This document shows, piece after piece, positions 45,379 through 57,016 of a stretch of DNA of 64,000 nt. How positions within the stretch are numbered: position 1 is the stretch's first letter; every line of letters begins with the position of its first letter. The notes under the pieces are model-generated. The model saw only the letters and a list, made by a program, of their open reading frames with translations, ran no database searches and was not told the DNA's origin. The translations under genes and the position numbers were made by a program. Origin of the DNA: Mesostigma viride (Eukaryota > Streptophyta > Mesostigmatophyceae > Mesostigmatales > Mesostigmataceae); NCBI GenBank assembly GCA_009746045.1, contig RPFO01000938.1, positions 477,742 through 541,741 of the forward strand, read 5' to 3'.

Positions 45379-48300
45379 TTAATTAAGGGCCATCAGCTCG
45401 CTGTCCTTGGACACCTCAGGCCCCCGCAGCGTGCCGTCCGCGCCACAGTACAGCACCGCAAACTCCAGCCCATCAATCAGCGCCCGGAAACTCGACTCAA
45501 CGATACTCGTGTGTGCACCCACGGTGGACCAGGTGCCCCCCCCCGAGGACTGGAACTTGATGGTGACACGTGTCGTGGACATGGATCCCCCCTCCGCGTT
45601 GCCACCCGCGCCCACCTCGAGCAGGCGGACGGAATAGTCCGCGATGCGCACATGGTCGAGCTGCGCGTAGCGGGGGCGCAGGCCGGCGTAGAGCGCCTTC
45701 CAGAGCGCGTCCACGGGGCCGTTGCCTGCAGAAGTTTTGTTTGTGTGGGGGGGGACAAGGACGGAGAGGGATGGAGGGGGAGGGAGAGCAGAAGCAGACG
45801 GCATTAGGAGGGGATGGAACAAGGAGCAGAGAAGGGGCACGAGGGGATGAAAAAGGGAACATGTAAAAGAGACGAGGGGACAAAATGGGCCACATGGAGG
45901 CGGCGTGGCGGGATGAGACAGGGCACAGAAAAGGGGCATGGGCTGGGCTGGGCTGGGCTGGGCTGGGCTGGCGGACCTAGCTTAGTCCATTGCTGTAAAG
46001 ATGAGCTGCCAGCCCCATAGGCCAGGGTGGATGCTGTGACAAGGACCCCGGGCCAGTTGAACCGATGCATAACTTGAGAAGGAAAGACAGGGAGGACAAG
46101 AAAGGACAAGGGTTGCGAACCGGGTTGGTCCATACTGCAATACGGTGATTACGCGAGCATTATAAACCCCCATGTGAAGCATGGACCAACAAGGGTGGCG
46201 AGCAAGAGGGGCGCCCATGGGTGGCAAACAAGGGTTGCGATAAGCCCCCATATCATATTGGGACAAGCCATATGGGCGGCAAGACGATGCCGGGTTGGCT
46301 GACCTTCTGCGGCGTGGAGCGACGGTCTGGCGCCGTCCCTTGTTTCGATCTTGACGATGGCCTGCATGACACGCCCACAGATAGCGAATAGTGCGGCCCC
46401 ATCAGTGCCGCATAACAATTGCTAAGAAAACACTGCATCACACCCAGGCAGGCAGGCAGGCAGGCAGCAGGCACCAACGACACCATCCAAGGCAACCCTG
46501 TGAGAGCTATGGAGCTAAACATCGAGCGGCGTGAAACCGTGGCAATGGCCAGCAAACAGCCTCCCCAAATCCGAGGGAACAAAGGAAAGAAGGAATCATT
46601 CCCTTCCGTTCAGAACAACCTCTCTTTTGAAAGAATATTCCATGCCCACCTTGCTTTCCTCACGCACACCAACACCAGCATCCTACTTGGCGGTGCCCTT
46701 TCCACGCCACCCACCCCACCCCCACGCACCCCAACACCCACCCCACCCTCACGCACCCCAACACCCACCCCACCCTCACGCACCCCAACGTAATGAAGAC
46801 ATCTGGTCGACGCCGGCGGCGCTGCTCCTACTTTTCTTACAGACACGCCTTCGGCCCCCACCTGGTTGACGTTAGCGGTGCTGCTGGTCTCCTCGACCGA
46901 CCCGATGCTCTCGGCGTCACGGTTGGACGAGACGACCGAGTATTCGAGCACGTGGAACTTGCGCACGTACCTGGGGGGTGGTGTGGCCAGGGATAGGTCG
47001 AATGTGCTAAGGGGACACCAGAGACATGCGAGGGAAGTGCTAGATAAGGACATACGGGACGGGAACTCGTGCACACACCTGGGGGTGTATGGCATAAGGA
47101 AGACAAAAGGGAGCCCGCACGCGGGCAAGGCAAGGGGATGCTGAGGCCGTACAAGGTCCCTGGTACAAGAACACCGCGCCAACGGAATAACAAGAAAAAC
47201 AACAAGCTGGAACTTGCGCAGGTACCTGCACAGAGCTTAAGACAATCTGACAGAATAACATCAGATGAAAAATATAACCATGAGTTGGGGAGAGATGAGT
47301 ACCATACCCGTGCATGGAAGCAAGCAGGGCAAGACATTCAACAAGGAGCATGTGCTGGAATTCGCGCACGTGCCTGGGGGGCAAAGAAAGCATGGGAAAA
47401 CATGGCGGGGCATCGCCCAGGGGAAACATGAGCGAGACAAGGCCCGCGCGGAGCAAGCTCATGAGCGACACCAATACTGAACATGGTAATCACAACAACC
47501 AGTGATAGGGTACGCACTAACTTAGTGGCAGCTCCCTCGTCCATGCGGCGCAGGACCATATGAAAAAATGGGCTAGCATTCAATCAATGACAAAAACGAT
47601 AACCAGGACCACCGGGGATGCTAACCATGGTTACAACCACTACTGCCACTCACTTGTCCATGCGCCGCAGAATCATGAGCGACACCGAGGCCGACGCGCC
47701 CTCGAACGCGCACCCCTCATTCTCCAGCTGCTTGATGCGCGACAGCACACTGCCCGCCGTCACTTGGTCGATCTCGAAACCGGATCGCTGCGCGCTGTCC
47801 AGCACGTTCGCACGCCCGCTCAGCTCGCTCAGCACGCTCGTCATCCCGTTGCCGACGAGCGTCGGGTCGATGTGGTTGTACGAGCGCGGGTTCTTGCGGA
47901 TCGCCGACACGTGGACGCCGCCCTTGTGCGCGAACGCGTTCGCGCCCACGAAGGGCATCGAGGGCAGCCAGGGCTGGTCGGCGATGGCCGCGATCGCCTC
48001 GGAGATGGCGGACAGGGACGCCAGCGAGGACTCGGGAAGGCACGGGTGGCCCATCTTGAGGTGGAGGGTCCCGATCACGCTCACCAGGTTGGCGTTGCCG
48101 GTGCGCTCGCCGTAGCTGGGGAGGGGGGGGGGTTAATGGGGGTGTCAGGTAGGCAGGGTTGAGGGGATGTTAGTGAAACGAGCGTGCTTGATGACCACGA
48201 GTGTTGCCGGTGTGCTCGCCATCGCTGGAAAGAACAGAGTGAAGGTACTGTGGAGGGGGGATGGGCAGACTGGCGCATGAGAAAGGATGCGGTGCGACTA

Positions 48301-51300
48301 TTGGCACATTACTATCACTTCTAAATACAAGGTTGCTACCTAACAACTACTTAGCAACACAATGCGCTCGCCGTGGCTGGAAACAGAGGGGGAGCGAAGG
48401 CAGGGAGGCAGGAACGGCAAGGATAACTAAGACCATGTCAGAGATGAAAAGAGGGGGAAAGGGGAGGCGATACACCGTCAAGTCAAAGAGAGAAAGTTGG
48501 TTCAGGTTCATGAACTCATGGCAATCAGTTACTGCCAGCGCAGCGCATGGCAGATGCCACGCAGATATAAACCACATCCACCAACAAGGAGTAGCGAAAA
48601 AGAGAAGGGGGGCGGGAAGGGGGTTAAAGACGCACCCGTTCATGCAACCCTGCACGAGCGTGGCGCCCGCGTGCACCGCCGCGACGCTGTTGGCCACTGC
48701 CATCTCGCAATCGTTGTGCGTGTGGATGCCCACGCGGACCGGCCCGCCCGCCGAGTGGGGCATGGCGGCGACCACCCTCCGCACCGCCTCCTCCACGTTC
48801 CAGGGGAGGGAGCCGCCGTTGGTGTCGCAGAGGACGACGGTGGACGCGCCGGCCTCTGCGGCGGTGCGCAGGCACGCGATCGCATAGTCCGGGTTGGCGG
48901 AATAGCCGTCGAAGAAGTGCTCGGCATCGAGCATGACCTCACGGCCCAGGCGCGCAAAGTAGGAGACCGAGTCGCGGATCATGCGCAGGTTGTTGTCCAG
49001 GGTGGTCTCCAGGATCTCCGTCACTTGCATGTCCCACTGGGAGGGGGGGAAGGCGGGGTGGGGGTGGGGTGGGGTGGGGGTGGGGTGAGGGTGAGGTGGG
49101 GGGGGTGGGGGTGGGGTGGGGTTGGGGGTGGGGTGGGGTTGGGGTTGGGGTGGGGTTGGGGTTGGGGTGGGGTAAGGGGGATGTGAATGGGGGTGAGCGG
49201 CATGGCTGTGCGGGTTGGCAGTAGTTGGTCACTTGCATGGTCCACTGGGAGGGGGTGAGGGGCAGGGGGGGAGAGGAATTGGATGTGAATGGGGTGGGTG
49301 GGATGGGATGTGCGGGTAGTAGTTGGTCACTGGAATGGTCCACCGGGAGGCAAACGGGGGATTGGTATTGGGTGGGTGGGCGGGGTCCAATTGGGGTCAC
49401 TAGCACGTCAAGCTGTGATGCAGCACGGGGGTGGAGGGGGCGTTGTGGGTGGTGGGTGGGTGGGTGCATGTGGGGGTGTCAATAGGAGATCACTGCCATG
49501 TGTTATTGCGGGAGGGGGGGGGGGGGGGGGGGGGGAGGGTGGATGGATGCATCCCTGCCGGTGGATAGGTATGCGGGTGCATGGGTGGATTGGATGACAC
49601 TGCTCATGTGTCACCAATCAAGCCCGTCACCATCTTAACAAAAGGTACATAACGGGCACCCCATCTATGTAGGTGGATATGACTGTGGAATCGTGGGATG
49701 GGGTGGACGTGGTGCCATGTCTTGTCAGATGCATGCCTAGGCACGCCTCACCGCCCTGGCAAATAGCCCAGGCAAGACATGTGGGGGTGTCTATAGCTTC
49801 GCCGTCTTGGCGGAAAGTGTGGGCAAACCCTCACCGTCTTGGCAAACAGGGTGATGACGGGCGCTCCGCTCGCCACCAGCGCCTGGATGTTGCCGTCCTG
49901 CTCGCATGTCTTGTTCTGGCGGGCGCAGGTGGTCGACGAGATTGCAGTGACAGCATCGATGATTTCATTAAAAAGCTAGCCATGGCGGTGACGACGGCAG
50001 AATGACGGTGGACAGCAGGTTGCCAAAGACCGTCACCGTGAAGACCGCACCACGGCCGTGGTGGCGGTGACAACAACCATTGCCGTTCACTACATGAAAC
50101 TTGCTGCTTGACTACTGAAAAGAAGACGTGGCGGCTATGGCCCAGCAAGCAGACTCCACTGGCGATGGCATCAACCACGTAGATGGCAAGCTCAGAACAC
50201 TGAGGGGTACGGGGTGTGTGTGTCCAAAATCTTGGAATTTCGATATTGGGTGGCCTGCATTGTAGGGACTTGATGGTCTTGAGGGTGCGCCAATCCCTCT
50301 GCCTCGCACCTTCTTGCCTTCGGTGGGCACCCTAACCCTGAAAACTTCCTCTTCTTAGTGGGCATCCCTACCTGCTAACCCCTCCTCTTCTTGGTGGGCA
50401 TCCCTAACTGCTAACCCGTCCTCTTCTTGGTAGGGATCCCAAACTCCTTACCCCTCCTCTTCTTGCTGGGCATCCCTACATCCTAAACCCGTCTCGTCTT
50501 GGCGGGCATCCCTAACTCCTGAGCCCTCCTCATCTTGGTAAGCGACCCTCTTCCTTGTAGCGGCAGCCCGAGGCGACCACAAGGAAAAGCAAACCTCAGC
50601 ACACTCTTACCTTGTGGCGCGTGGACCCAAATGCCGCCAGCTTGGGCCCGTCCGGTGGACAGTACTGAGCGATGCGGATGCAACGTGGACGCAACGCAGG
50701 TGCAGAGCCGAAGCACAGCCGAGCCGCGGGGAGGCGCATCAGCCGACGCAGACCACGGCATTGGGGAGAACCCATCGTAGTGGGGGGGAGGACGCATCGA
50801 AGTGGGGGGGAGAACGCATCGAAGTGGGGGGGAACGCATCGAAGTGGGGGGGAACGCATGGAAGTGGGGGGAGAACGCATCGAAGTGGGGGGAACGCATC
50901 AAAGTGGCGGGGAGGACGCATCGAAGTGGGGGGAACACATCGAAGTGGGGGGAGAACGCATCAAAGTGGGGGGAGAACGCATCGAAGTGGGGGGAGAACG
51001 CATCGAAGTGGGGGTGAGAACGCATCGAAGTGGGGGTGAGAACGCATCGAAGTGGGGGGGAACGCATCGAAGTGGGGGGGGGGGCGCATCGAAGGGGGGG
51101 GGACGCATCGAAGTGGGGGGGACCGCATCGAAGTGGGGGGGGGAACGCATCGAAGTGGGGGGGACGCATCAAAGTGGGGGGGACCGCATCGAAGTGGGGG
51201 GGAAGGCATCCAAGTGGGGGGGAACGCATCGAAGTGGGGGGTTACAATTCATGCTGTTAGGGGGACAAGGGTATTTTTTTGGGGGGGAGTAAGCGCCACA

Positions 51301-54300
51301 TTAGGCAGGGGTCGACGCATGAGAGAGCCAGGAGCCACGCACGGGGAGGGGGGCAACCCCATACGGGTGGGAGGGCAAGGCGTACAAGGCCCACCGAACT
51401 CGGGCGGGAGGGCAAGGCGTACAAGGCCAACCGAACACGGGCGGGAGGGCAAGGCGTACAAGGCCAACCGAACACGGGCGGGAGGGCAAGGCGTACAAGG
51501 CCAACCGAACACGGGCGGGAGGGCAAGGCGTACAAGGCCAACCGAACACGGGCGGGAGGGCAAGGCGTACAAAGCCAACCGAACACGGGCGGGAGGGCAA
51601 GACATACCAGGTCAGGACGCATGCTTACAAGAGCGAGTGCGCAATAGCAAACACACATGCACACACAAGGGCAGAGAGGCGCACCCACAAGGGCAGGACG
51701 CATACTCACGATTAGGGTTGCACAACTAGGTTTTTGTGCGATGCTAGCGCAACACACAGAAGGGCAGGGGGGCAGAGCCCCCCTCGGAATATTGGCAGGT
51801 GCAACAAGTTGGCGTCCACATAAACGCGGGGTGAACCCAGGTCGTGCCAACCAGCAGTCCATAAAAGGTTGGCACAAGCAGAGGCCTATTTGTGGGGTGG
51901 GTTTGACACCACAGGCTCCTACATGTCACGCACGACGTTGGCATCGACTGCCACGCAGGCGGGGGCTCACCTGAGGATACGTGGTGAAGAATTCCGCATC
52001 CTTGGGGTTGGAGCCGGGCCTGCGCATGCCACGTGGCGCGTCCGCATTGGTCCGGGCGAGCAAATACGAGCCAGGTCAGCACGCACACGGCACCGGCACA
52101 AAGACGGCGCAGGCAATCACAGGTGCCTGCCTCGCACTTTGTGCATACATACAAAAGGGGGGAAAGAAAAAAGTGCTACTATACTGTCACTTGCGTTCCC
52201 ACCCATGCGGTTTCCATCATCTCTAGATAATAGGTGCTCCTGGCAGTCGGTGGAGGCGGAAAGACTCATTCAAGGCTGGGCTGCATCAAGGAGACAACCA
52301 GCGCAAGCCAGAAATCTGGAGAATCCGGACCATGGTGGCTCGAAAATGCCATAATCTTATCCGCGTTTTCGAGTCGTTCATGATGATAAATATGATTGGA
52401 GATGGAAATGTGTAGTATGCTTGTGTTTAAATTTGGCGAGCAAACATCAGCGGTGTACGGGGGCACACGGATTCCATGAATTCTGAGCCGCCCCCTCCCA
52501 CTCTTAACTAATAAAGATTAGCTTGCTACCTGATTCAGCTTAGCTTGCTGCCTAATTAAGCTTAGCTTGCTAACGAATTCAGCTTAAGCTTACTTATTTG
52601 GCTTGCTACCCAGATCGCGAGGCCCCTCGTCCATACACACAGCCACCTGATTGACCACGACGCCAACAAGGCTAATTGCGGCAGATCTGACACGGCCACG
52701 TCGGTCTACCGCAGCGCACTCATGTGTGCCCTATCCATAGGCAGACCACCAATACGCCCGCGACAGTGACCGCTACAGCAACCGCGGTCCCCGCTCGTTT
52801 ACCTACGCAACCACTTCTTGAACAGTGGTTTGACCTCACCATAATTCTACTCCAATTGATGGTGACACCCTGCCTGGGCATCGCCAGCCTTTGTGTTTAT
52901 AATAGCCTTTGCCGGCCAAGACAGTATCAATGGTTTTCACGTCATCGAAGACATTGCAACCTCGTTGGGTGGAGGGGAGGGCTCTTGATGCCGTCACCCG
53001 GGTATGCATCCAAACAAATATTAGAATGCTAATTATCTCATGGATGATGCTCAATCGATATACATTGTTGAAATACATTGTTGAAATAGCATACGGTGTT
53101 GCTTGTCTTGGTGGACGGAGGGGGTATGCTCTATGCCCAGAGCAACCCAACCCTCACAGCCTCACCATTCGGCTGGCCGTGTGGCCAGATGAAGCGCGGC
53201 CGCAGTGACACATCACACACATCTAGGCACACATCTAGGCACACATCTAGGCACACATCTAGTCACATATATCACACATTGGCAAGGACATCACTCCTGT
53301 GCAATGGTGTTGGGGACCAGGGGGCGGGGGGAGCACCAGGGAGGACCAGGGAGGACCAGGGGGCGGGGTGAGCACCAGGGATCCCGTGAGATATAATTTG
53401 TGGCCAAGAACAGATAATTAAACATTAAAATTAGATGAAGAGAGCGCACCACCCGCCCTCGATGTACGCGACGCCCAGCTTGATGAGCTCCATCGCAATC
53501 TTGCGCTTGTCTGATGACGTCAGCGACAGGCCCACCTGGCGGGCACAGTTCCCCGCGCGGTCAGCGGTCCACCACCGTGATGGCGTGGTGACGGGGTACA
53601 GAGGGATGGGGGTGCGCTTGGATGAGTATATATGAGTATCAAGGAGACAACCAGCGCAGGCCAGAAATCGGTAGAATCCGGACCATGGTAGCTCGAGCCT
53701 GCCGTTATCTTGTCCGCTTGTTCGAGTCGTTCAGGATGATGAAGATGAATGGTGATGGAAAGGTGTATCCGTGTGCATTGAAATTATGGCTGGCTTACGT
53801 GTAGAGTATATTGGATAAGTCTTCATGAGAATGGATATGTCTGTTTGAGTATGTATGCAAGCGTGGGCAAGGATGGGAAAGCATGGGCAAGCTCGGGCAA
53901 GCACAGGCAAGGATGGGCAAGCGTGGGCAAGCATGGGCAAGGATGGGCAAGTGGGGGCAAGCATGGGCAGCAATGGGCAAGCGTGGGCAAGGATGGGCAA
54001 GCATGGGCAATCATGGGCAAGCATGGATGTGCAGGGATAACATCATCCACCCCGCTACGTGATGGAGTTACGGTGAAAACCATAGAAGAAATTTACAAGG
54101 TAGCCAACGAAGACCGTAGCCGCGCGCAGTAATATCGGGTTGGCCGGCGTCATCCCTCGGACCAACGGAGGAATAGACATTGTCGTCCTAGCCAGGCAAC
54201 ACGGAACGCGTAATCTATAACACAGACATTATCTGCTGAAGTGCAGTTTTCTGGTTCGGTGACGTCTATATCCATGTGAATTTACTTCCATTCGGCGAGT

Positions 54301-54799
54301 AAACAGTTGCTGTCAACTGACCAGCGTCCTAAACGCCAATCGGATCACAAAGGAATCCTGAGGTCCCCATAGGGCCCAGCAAATTACGCAACTGTTCCGT
54401 GCATCTTCTCTGCAAAAGTACCCACCGCATACTAAAGTAGCCCAGTGGGGCTTTGCTTACCATTTGAGCTCCATCTCGGAGCGTAGAGTCGTAGATCTCG
54501 ACGAAACCCTTCCTCGTGGGCTTCCCGTGGGCTTGCGTCCATCCGTGCTCTGCTACATGACTATGTCCATTTCTAGGCTCCAGCGGTCCTATCGGGACCG
54601 AATGGGATGCAACCACACGAGGCTGCATATGCATGCCCCCATGTGACGAGATCCCACGGCTTCCCAATGCCACAGGGGCGCAACGAACAATGTCCCTGCT
54701 ACACCCGAGAAAGCTATTGCCCCTCGCATGCACGCCCGAGGGCTCGCATAGCGCGGCCAAGTAACAATTCACGCTGAGACGAGCGGAGAGTGCCTCCAT
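45379..54799 (-). CDS. cimA: (R)-citramalate synthase (CimA type), putatively plastid-targeted
   Basis: Condenses pyruvate and acetyl-CoA to citramalate, opening a threonine-independent route to isoleucine. Ten exons join in phase: 54799–54461, 53535–53450, 52019–51971, 50664–50611, 49915–49835, 49036–48636, 48115–47654, 46970–46862, 46361–46304, 45725–45379; about 661 residues. Seen: VEIYDSTLRDGAQ (~100–112, catalytic Arg/Asp), YIEGGWPGSNPKD (~138), DAEHFFDGY (~240), GIHTHND (~307, metal-binding HxH), GYGERTGNANL (~338), GANAFAHKGGVHVSA, and a C-terminal allosteric domain with EGNGPVDALWKAL. EGGWPGSNPKD and DAEHFFDGY mark the bacterial CimA class rather than LeuA. About 95 residues precede the enzyme and look like a transit peptide. 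An upstream in-frame ATG (54904) would add 35. Transcript support is needed for exon 50664–50611, whose acceptor is weakest. Confidence 0.88.
49041..49180. repeat. G-run tract in citramalate synthase intron
   Basis: Repeated GGGGTGGGG and GGGGTTGGGG units immediately upstream of the 49036 acceptor region (plus strand G-rich, transcript C-rich). Another 25+ base G run lies at 49508–49536. On the plus strand it is able in principle to form G-quadruplexes. Confidence 0.85.
50775..51245. repeat. ~20-bp minisatellite, about 22 copies
   Basis: Unit AACGCATCGAAGTGGGGGG with variable G-run length. It lies in the intron between exons 52019–51971 and 50664–50611, just upstream (in gene sense) of the latter. 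Confidence 0.93.
51363..51612. repeat. 37-bp minisatellite, about six copies
   Basis: Unit GGGCGGGAGGGCAAGGCGTA CAAGGCCAACCGAACAC. Same intron as the 20-bp array. Confidence 0.93.
52285..52413 (+). mobile_element. Element D fragment
   Basis: 5' part of element D only (ATCAAGGAGACAACCAGCGC to GGAGATGGAAATGTGTAG), in the citramalate synthase intron. Confidence 0.7.
53215..53275. repeat. 13-bp repeat, about four copies
   Basis: ACACATCTAGGCA units. In the citramalate synthase intron, followed by GGACCAGGGGGCGGGG-type repeats (53320–53385). Confidence 0.85.
53635..53803 (+). mobile_element. Element D fragment
   Basis: ATCAAGGAGACAACCAGCGC through ATTATGGCTGGCTTACGTGT, then sequence diverges. 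In the first citramalate synthase intron. Confidence 0.7.
53858..54028. repeat. 10-bp minisatellite, about 17 copies
   Basis: Units GGGCAAGCAT / GGGCAAGGAT / GGGCAAGCGT. In the first citramalate synthase intron. Confidence 0.93.
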
Positions 54800-54989
54800 T
54801 GCTGCCGGCGGTTCGCGAACACCGTCACCCCGGCAATGGCGGCAGGTTGTTAGTGACGAGGGCCTGACGAGGGAGATATTCCACGTGCGAAAAGGTTGCA
54901 CCAACTGGGAGTGCCCTTGTGCCCTTTTCTGTCAGCCTGCTCGTGCGACGTGCAGTCGTGCTCGTCCACAACTTGCCGCCTAGGGTTCG

Positions 54990-55070
54990 GGACGGTACCC
55001 AAAATCTGAGATTTTCACCCGGTACCGGTACCCCCAACTTCTGGTACTGGTACTGTACCCGGTACCGTCA
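54990..55070. repeat. GGTACC-rich inverted repeat upstream of citramalate synthase
   Basis: GACGGTACC at 54991 and GGTACCGTC at about 55064 form an inverted repeat enclosing further CCGGTACCGGTACC and GGTACTGGTACTG units. Located 90–190 bp upstream of the farther in-frame ATG. Regulatory role unknown. Confidence 0.55.
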
Positions 55071-55294
55071 CACCCCGGCCCCCCTTTGAGGTTTAAGATT
55101 CCCAGAAGAGGTTTAAGATAGCCTTTTAAGATCTTGAGACCCTGGATTTTGAAATTTTTTGTTTCAGATCGCAGGGCTGGTTTTGGCAAAAAGAGAGAAA
55201 GAGAGGACAGGACACCCCCGCCTAAACTGAAAGTGCACTTTTCAGGAAACCCTACATCACTATGCATGACATTGATGAAAATTCGGCAGTCCAG

Positions 55295-55440
55295 TGATTG
55301 ATTAAATTAAAAAATACTGAAAGATCATGTAGCACATATTCTGGCTTGCTGGGTGGGTGGCCGAGGTGGAAGAAGCCGCGTAATCGAACTAACCTAACTC
55401 TAAGCTATCTAGTCTAGAAAATCCTAACTAGTACACTACT
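55295..55440 (-). mobile_element. LINE-B 3' UTR remnant
   Basis: ATTAAATTAAAAAATACTGA then GATCATGTAGCACATATT and the 3' UTR block AAGCCGCGTAATCGAACTAA, as in 40385–40520. No coding part remains. Confidence 0.65.
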
Positions 55441-55486
55441 CAGTGATCATGATTGGGCCATATAATGTCCAGTCATGATGATTGGG

Positions 55487-55980
55487 CCGCACATTTGAAA
55501 GTGCCGGCTGTCCTCCGGATTTTTGCCTTTCGTTGCACCGTGTGCAGTGCTTGGACGTTTGGAATCATGATCAGTCATGGGATGCCTAACGTAATGACTG
55601 ACTAGCTAGACCTTTTCAGTGGTTTTCCATCATTTGCAGGTATTTCCTCGTAAATGGTGGGAGAGCGATCGCAGCACTGAATGGTGCTCACCACTAGACA
55701 CTCACTCCCGGCCAGTTAGGCTCGAAACACAAGCCCTGATCAAGCAAGCTGTTTCCGGCCCCACCGTCTATGAGGTCATCTAGTCGCTCTACACGTAAGC
55801 CAGCCATGATAATTTCAATGCACAAGGCTACACATTTCCATCTCCGAAAATCTGATTATGAATGGGCCATTCATATTCATCATCTTGGACGACTCGAAAA
55901 CGCGGACAACTTAACGGCAGGCTCGAGCTACCATGGTCCGGATTCTCCCGATTTCTGGCCTGCGCTGGTTGTCTCCTTGA
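55487..55980 (-). mobile_element. Element D copy 3
   Basis: Reverse orientation, from CACATTTGAAAGTGCC to GCGCTGGTTGTCTCCTTGAT, containing all blocks of the full element with a small insertion (CATCATTTGCAGG in place of CCATTTGCGGG). Confidence 0.75.
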
Positions 55981-56247
55981 TGCTGTGCCCATGCAGAGAG
56001 CTACTCTCTGCTGAGATCGAAGCCATGCCCTAGCTTTTGTATAGCCATCAATGCTGATCTTCCACCCCATGTCAGGCCCCTTGAGCTCTGAGAGACGGAT
56101 CATGGTGGTGCAAGTGCACTTGGTGCACCTAGAGCAGGTGTAGTTTACATGCACCCTACCCTTGCAGGAAGTATAGCCCAGAGTGTATTAAAAGCCATAT
56201 GGCCCTTCTCAGGGATATGTGCTACATATACATATACTCCCAGCGGA

Positions 56248-57005
56248 GTTATCAAGGAGACAACCAACGCAGGCCAGAAATCGGGAGAATCCGGACCATG
56301 GTAGCTCGAGCCTGCCGTTATCTTGTCCGCGTGTTCGAGTCGTTCAGGATGATAAATATGAATGGTGATGGAAATGCTTGGCCAGCCAGGGCGGCACATT
56401 CTGACCTGGCCTGGCCCCAAGGGCATTCCCAAAAGGGTCGGGAAACATGTCACGAACTACGTCCAGATGTTGCTGGATGACCTACTGGTCCCAGCCCAGT
56501 TTGAATACCGCATCCCCTCTCTCTCCCTTCTTTGGACTGCCATGCAGAACAAGACGCGGTGGCAGAAGATTGTCAAGGCTCACACGCCCGACCCTGTGGG
56601 CATGCAAGCCACCTCCCCCCAAGAGGAGGCGTTTTGATGAGTAGGGTAGTTAGGATTCTTCTAGACTAGATAGATTAGCGATAGTCCGATTACGCGGCTC
56701 TCTCCACCCCACCCCCCATCAAGGAATATGTGCTACATGATCTCCCAACGGAGGCATGTTATAACTTAATTTAATTTTTAATGGAAATGTGTACACAGCC
56801 TTGTGCATTGAAATTATGGCTGGCTTACGTGTAGAGCGACTAGATGACCTAGATGGTGGGGCCGGAAACAGCTTTGCTTGATCAGGGCGTGTGTTTCGAG
56901 CCTAACTGGCCAGGAGTGTCTAGTGGTGAGCACCATTGCTGCGATCGCTCTCCCGCCATTTACGAGGAAATACCCGCAAATGGAAAACCACTGAAAAGGT
57001 CTAGA
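56248..57005 (+). mobile_element. Element D copy 4, interrupted by LINE-B
   Basis: Element D parts 56248–56376 and 56790–57005 are contiguous in other copies; LINE-B sits between them. Confidence 0.8.
56377..56780 (+). mobile_element. LINE-B insertion with 9-bp target-site duplication
   Basis: 5'-truncated LINE-B beginning CTTGGCCAGCCAGGGC. It encodes GRHILTWPGPKGIPKR and VTNYVQMLLDDLLVPAQFEY, then a 3' UTR, hairpin CTCCCAACGGAG (about 56741) and an ATTTAATTTTTA tail. Flanked by ATGGAAATG at 56368–56376 and 56781–56789. Confidence 0.88.
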
Positions 57006-57016
57006 GTTATGTTCCA

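Noticed and set aside
50483-51292. Open frames with FDAFSPH/MRSPP and ASKWGE repeats
   Set aside because: Translation of the 20-bp minisatellite in a citramalate synthase intron.
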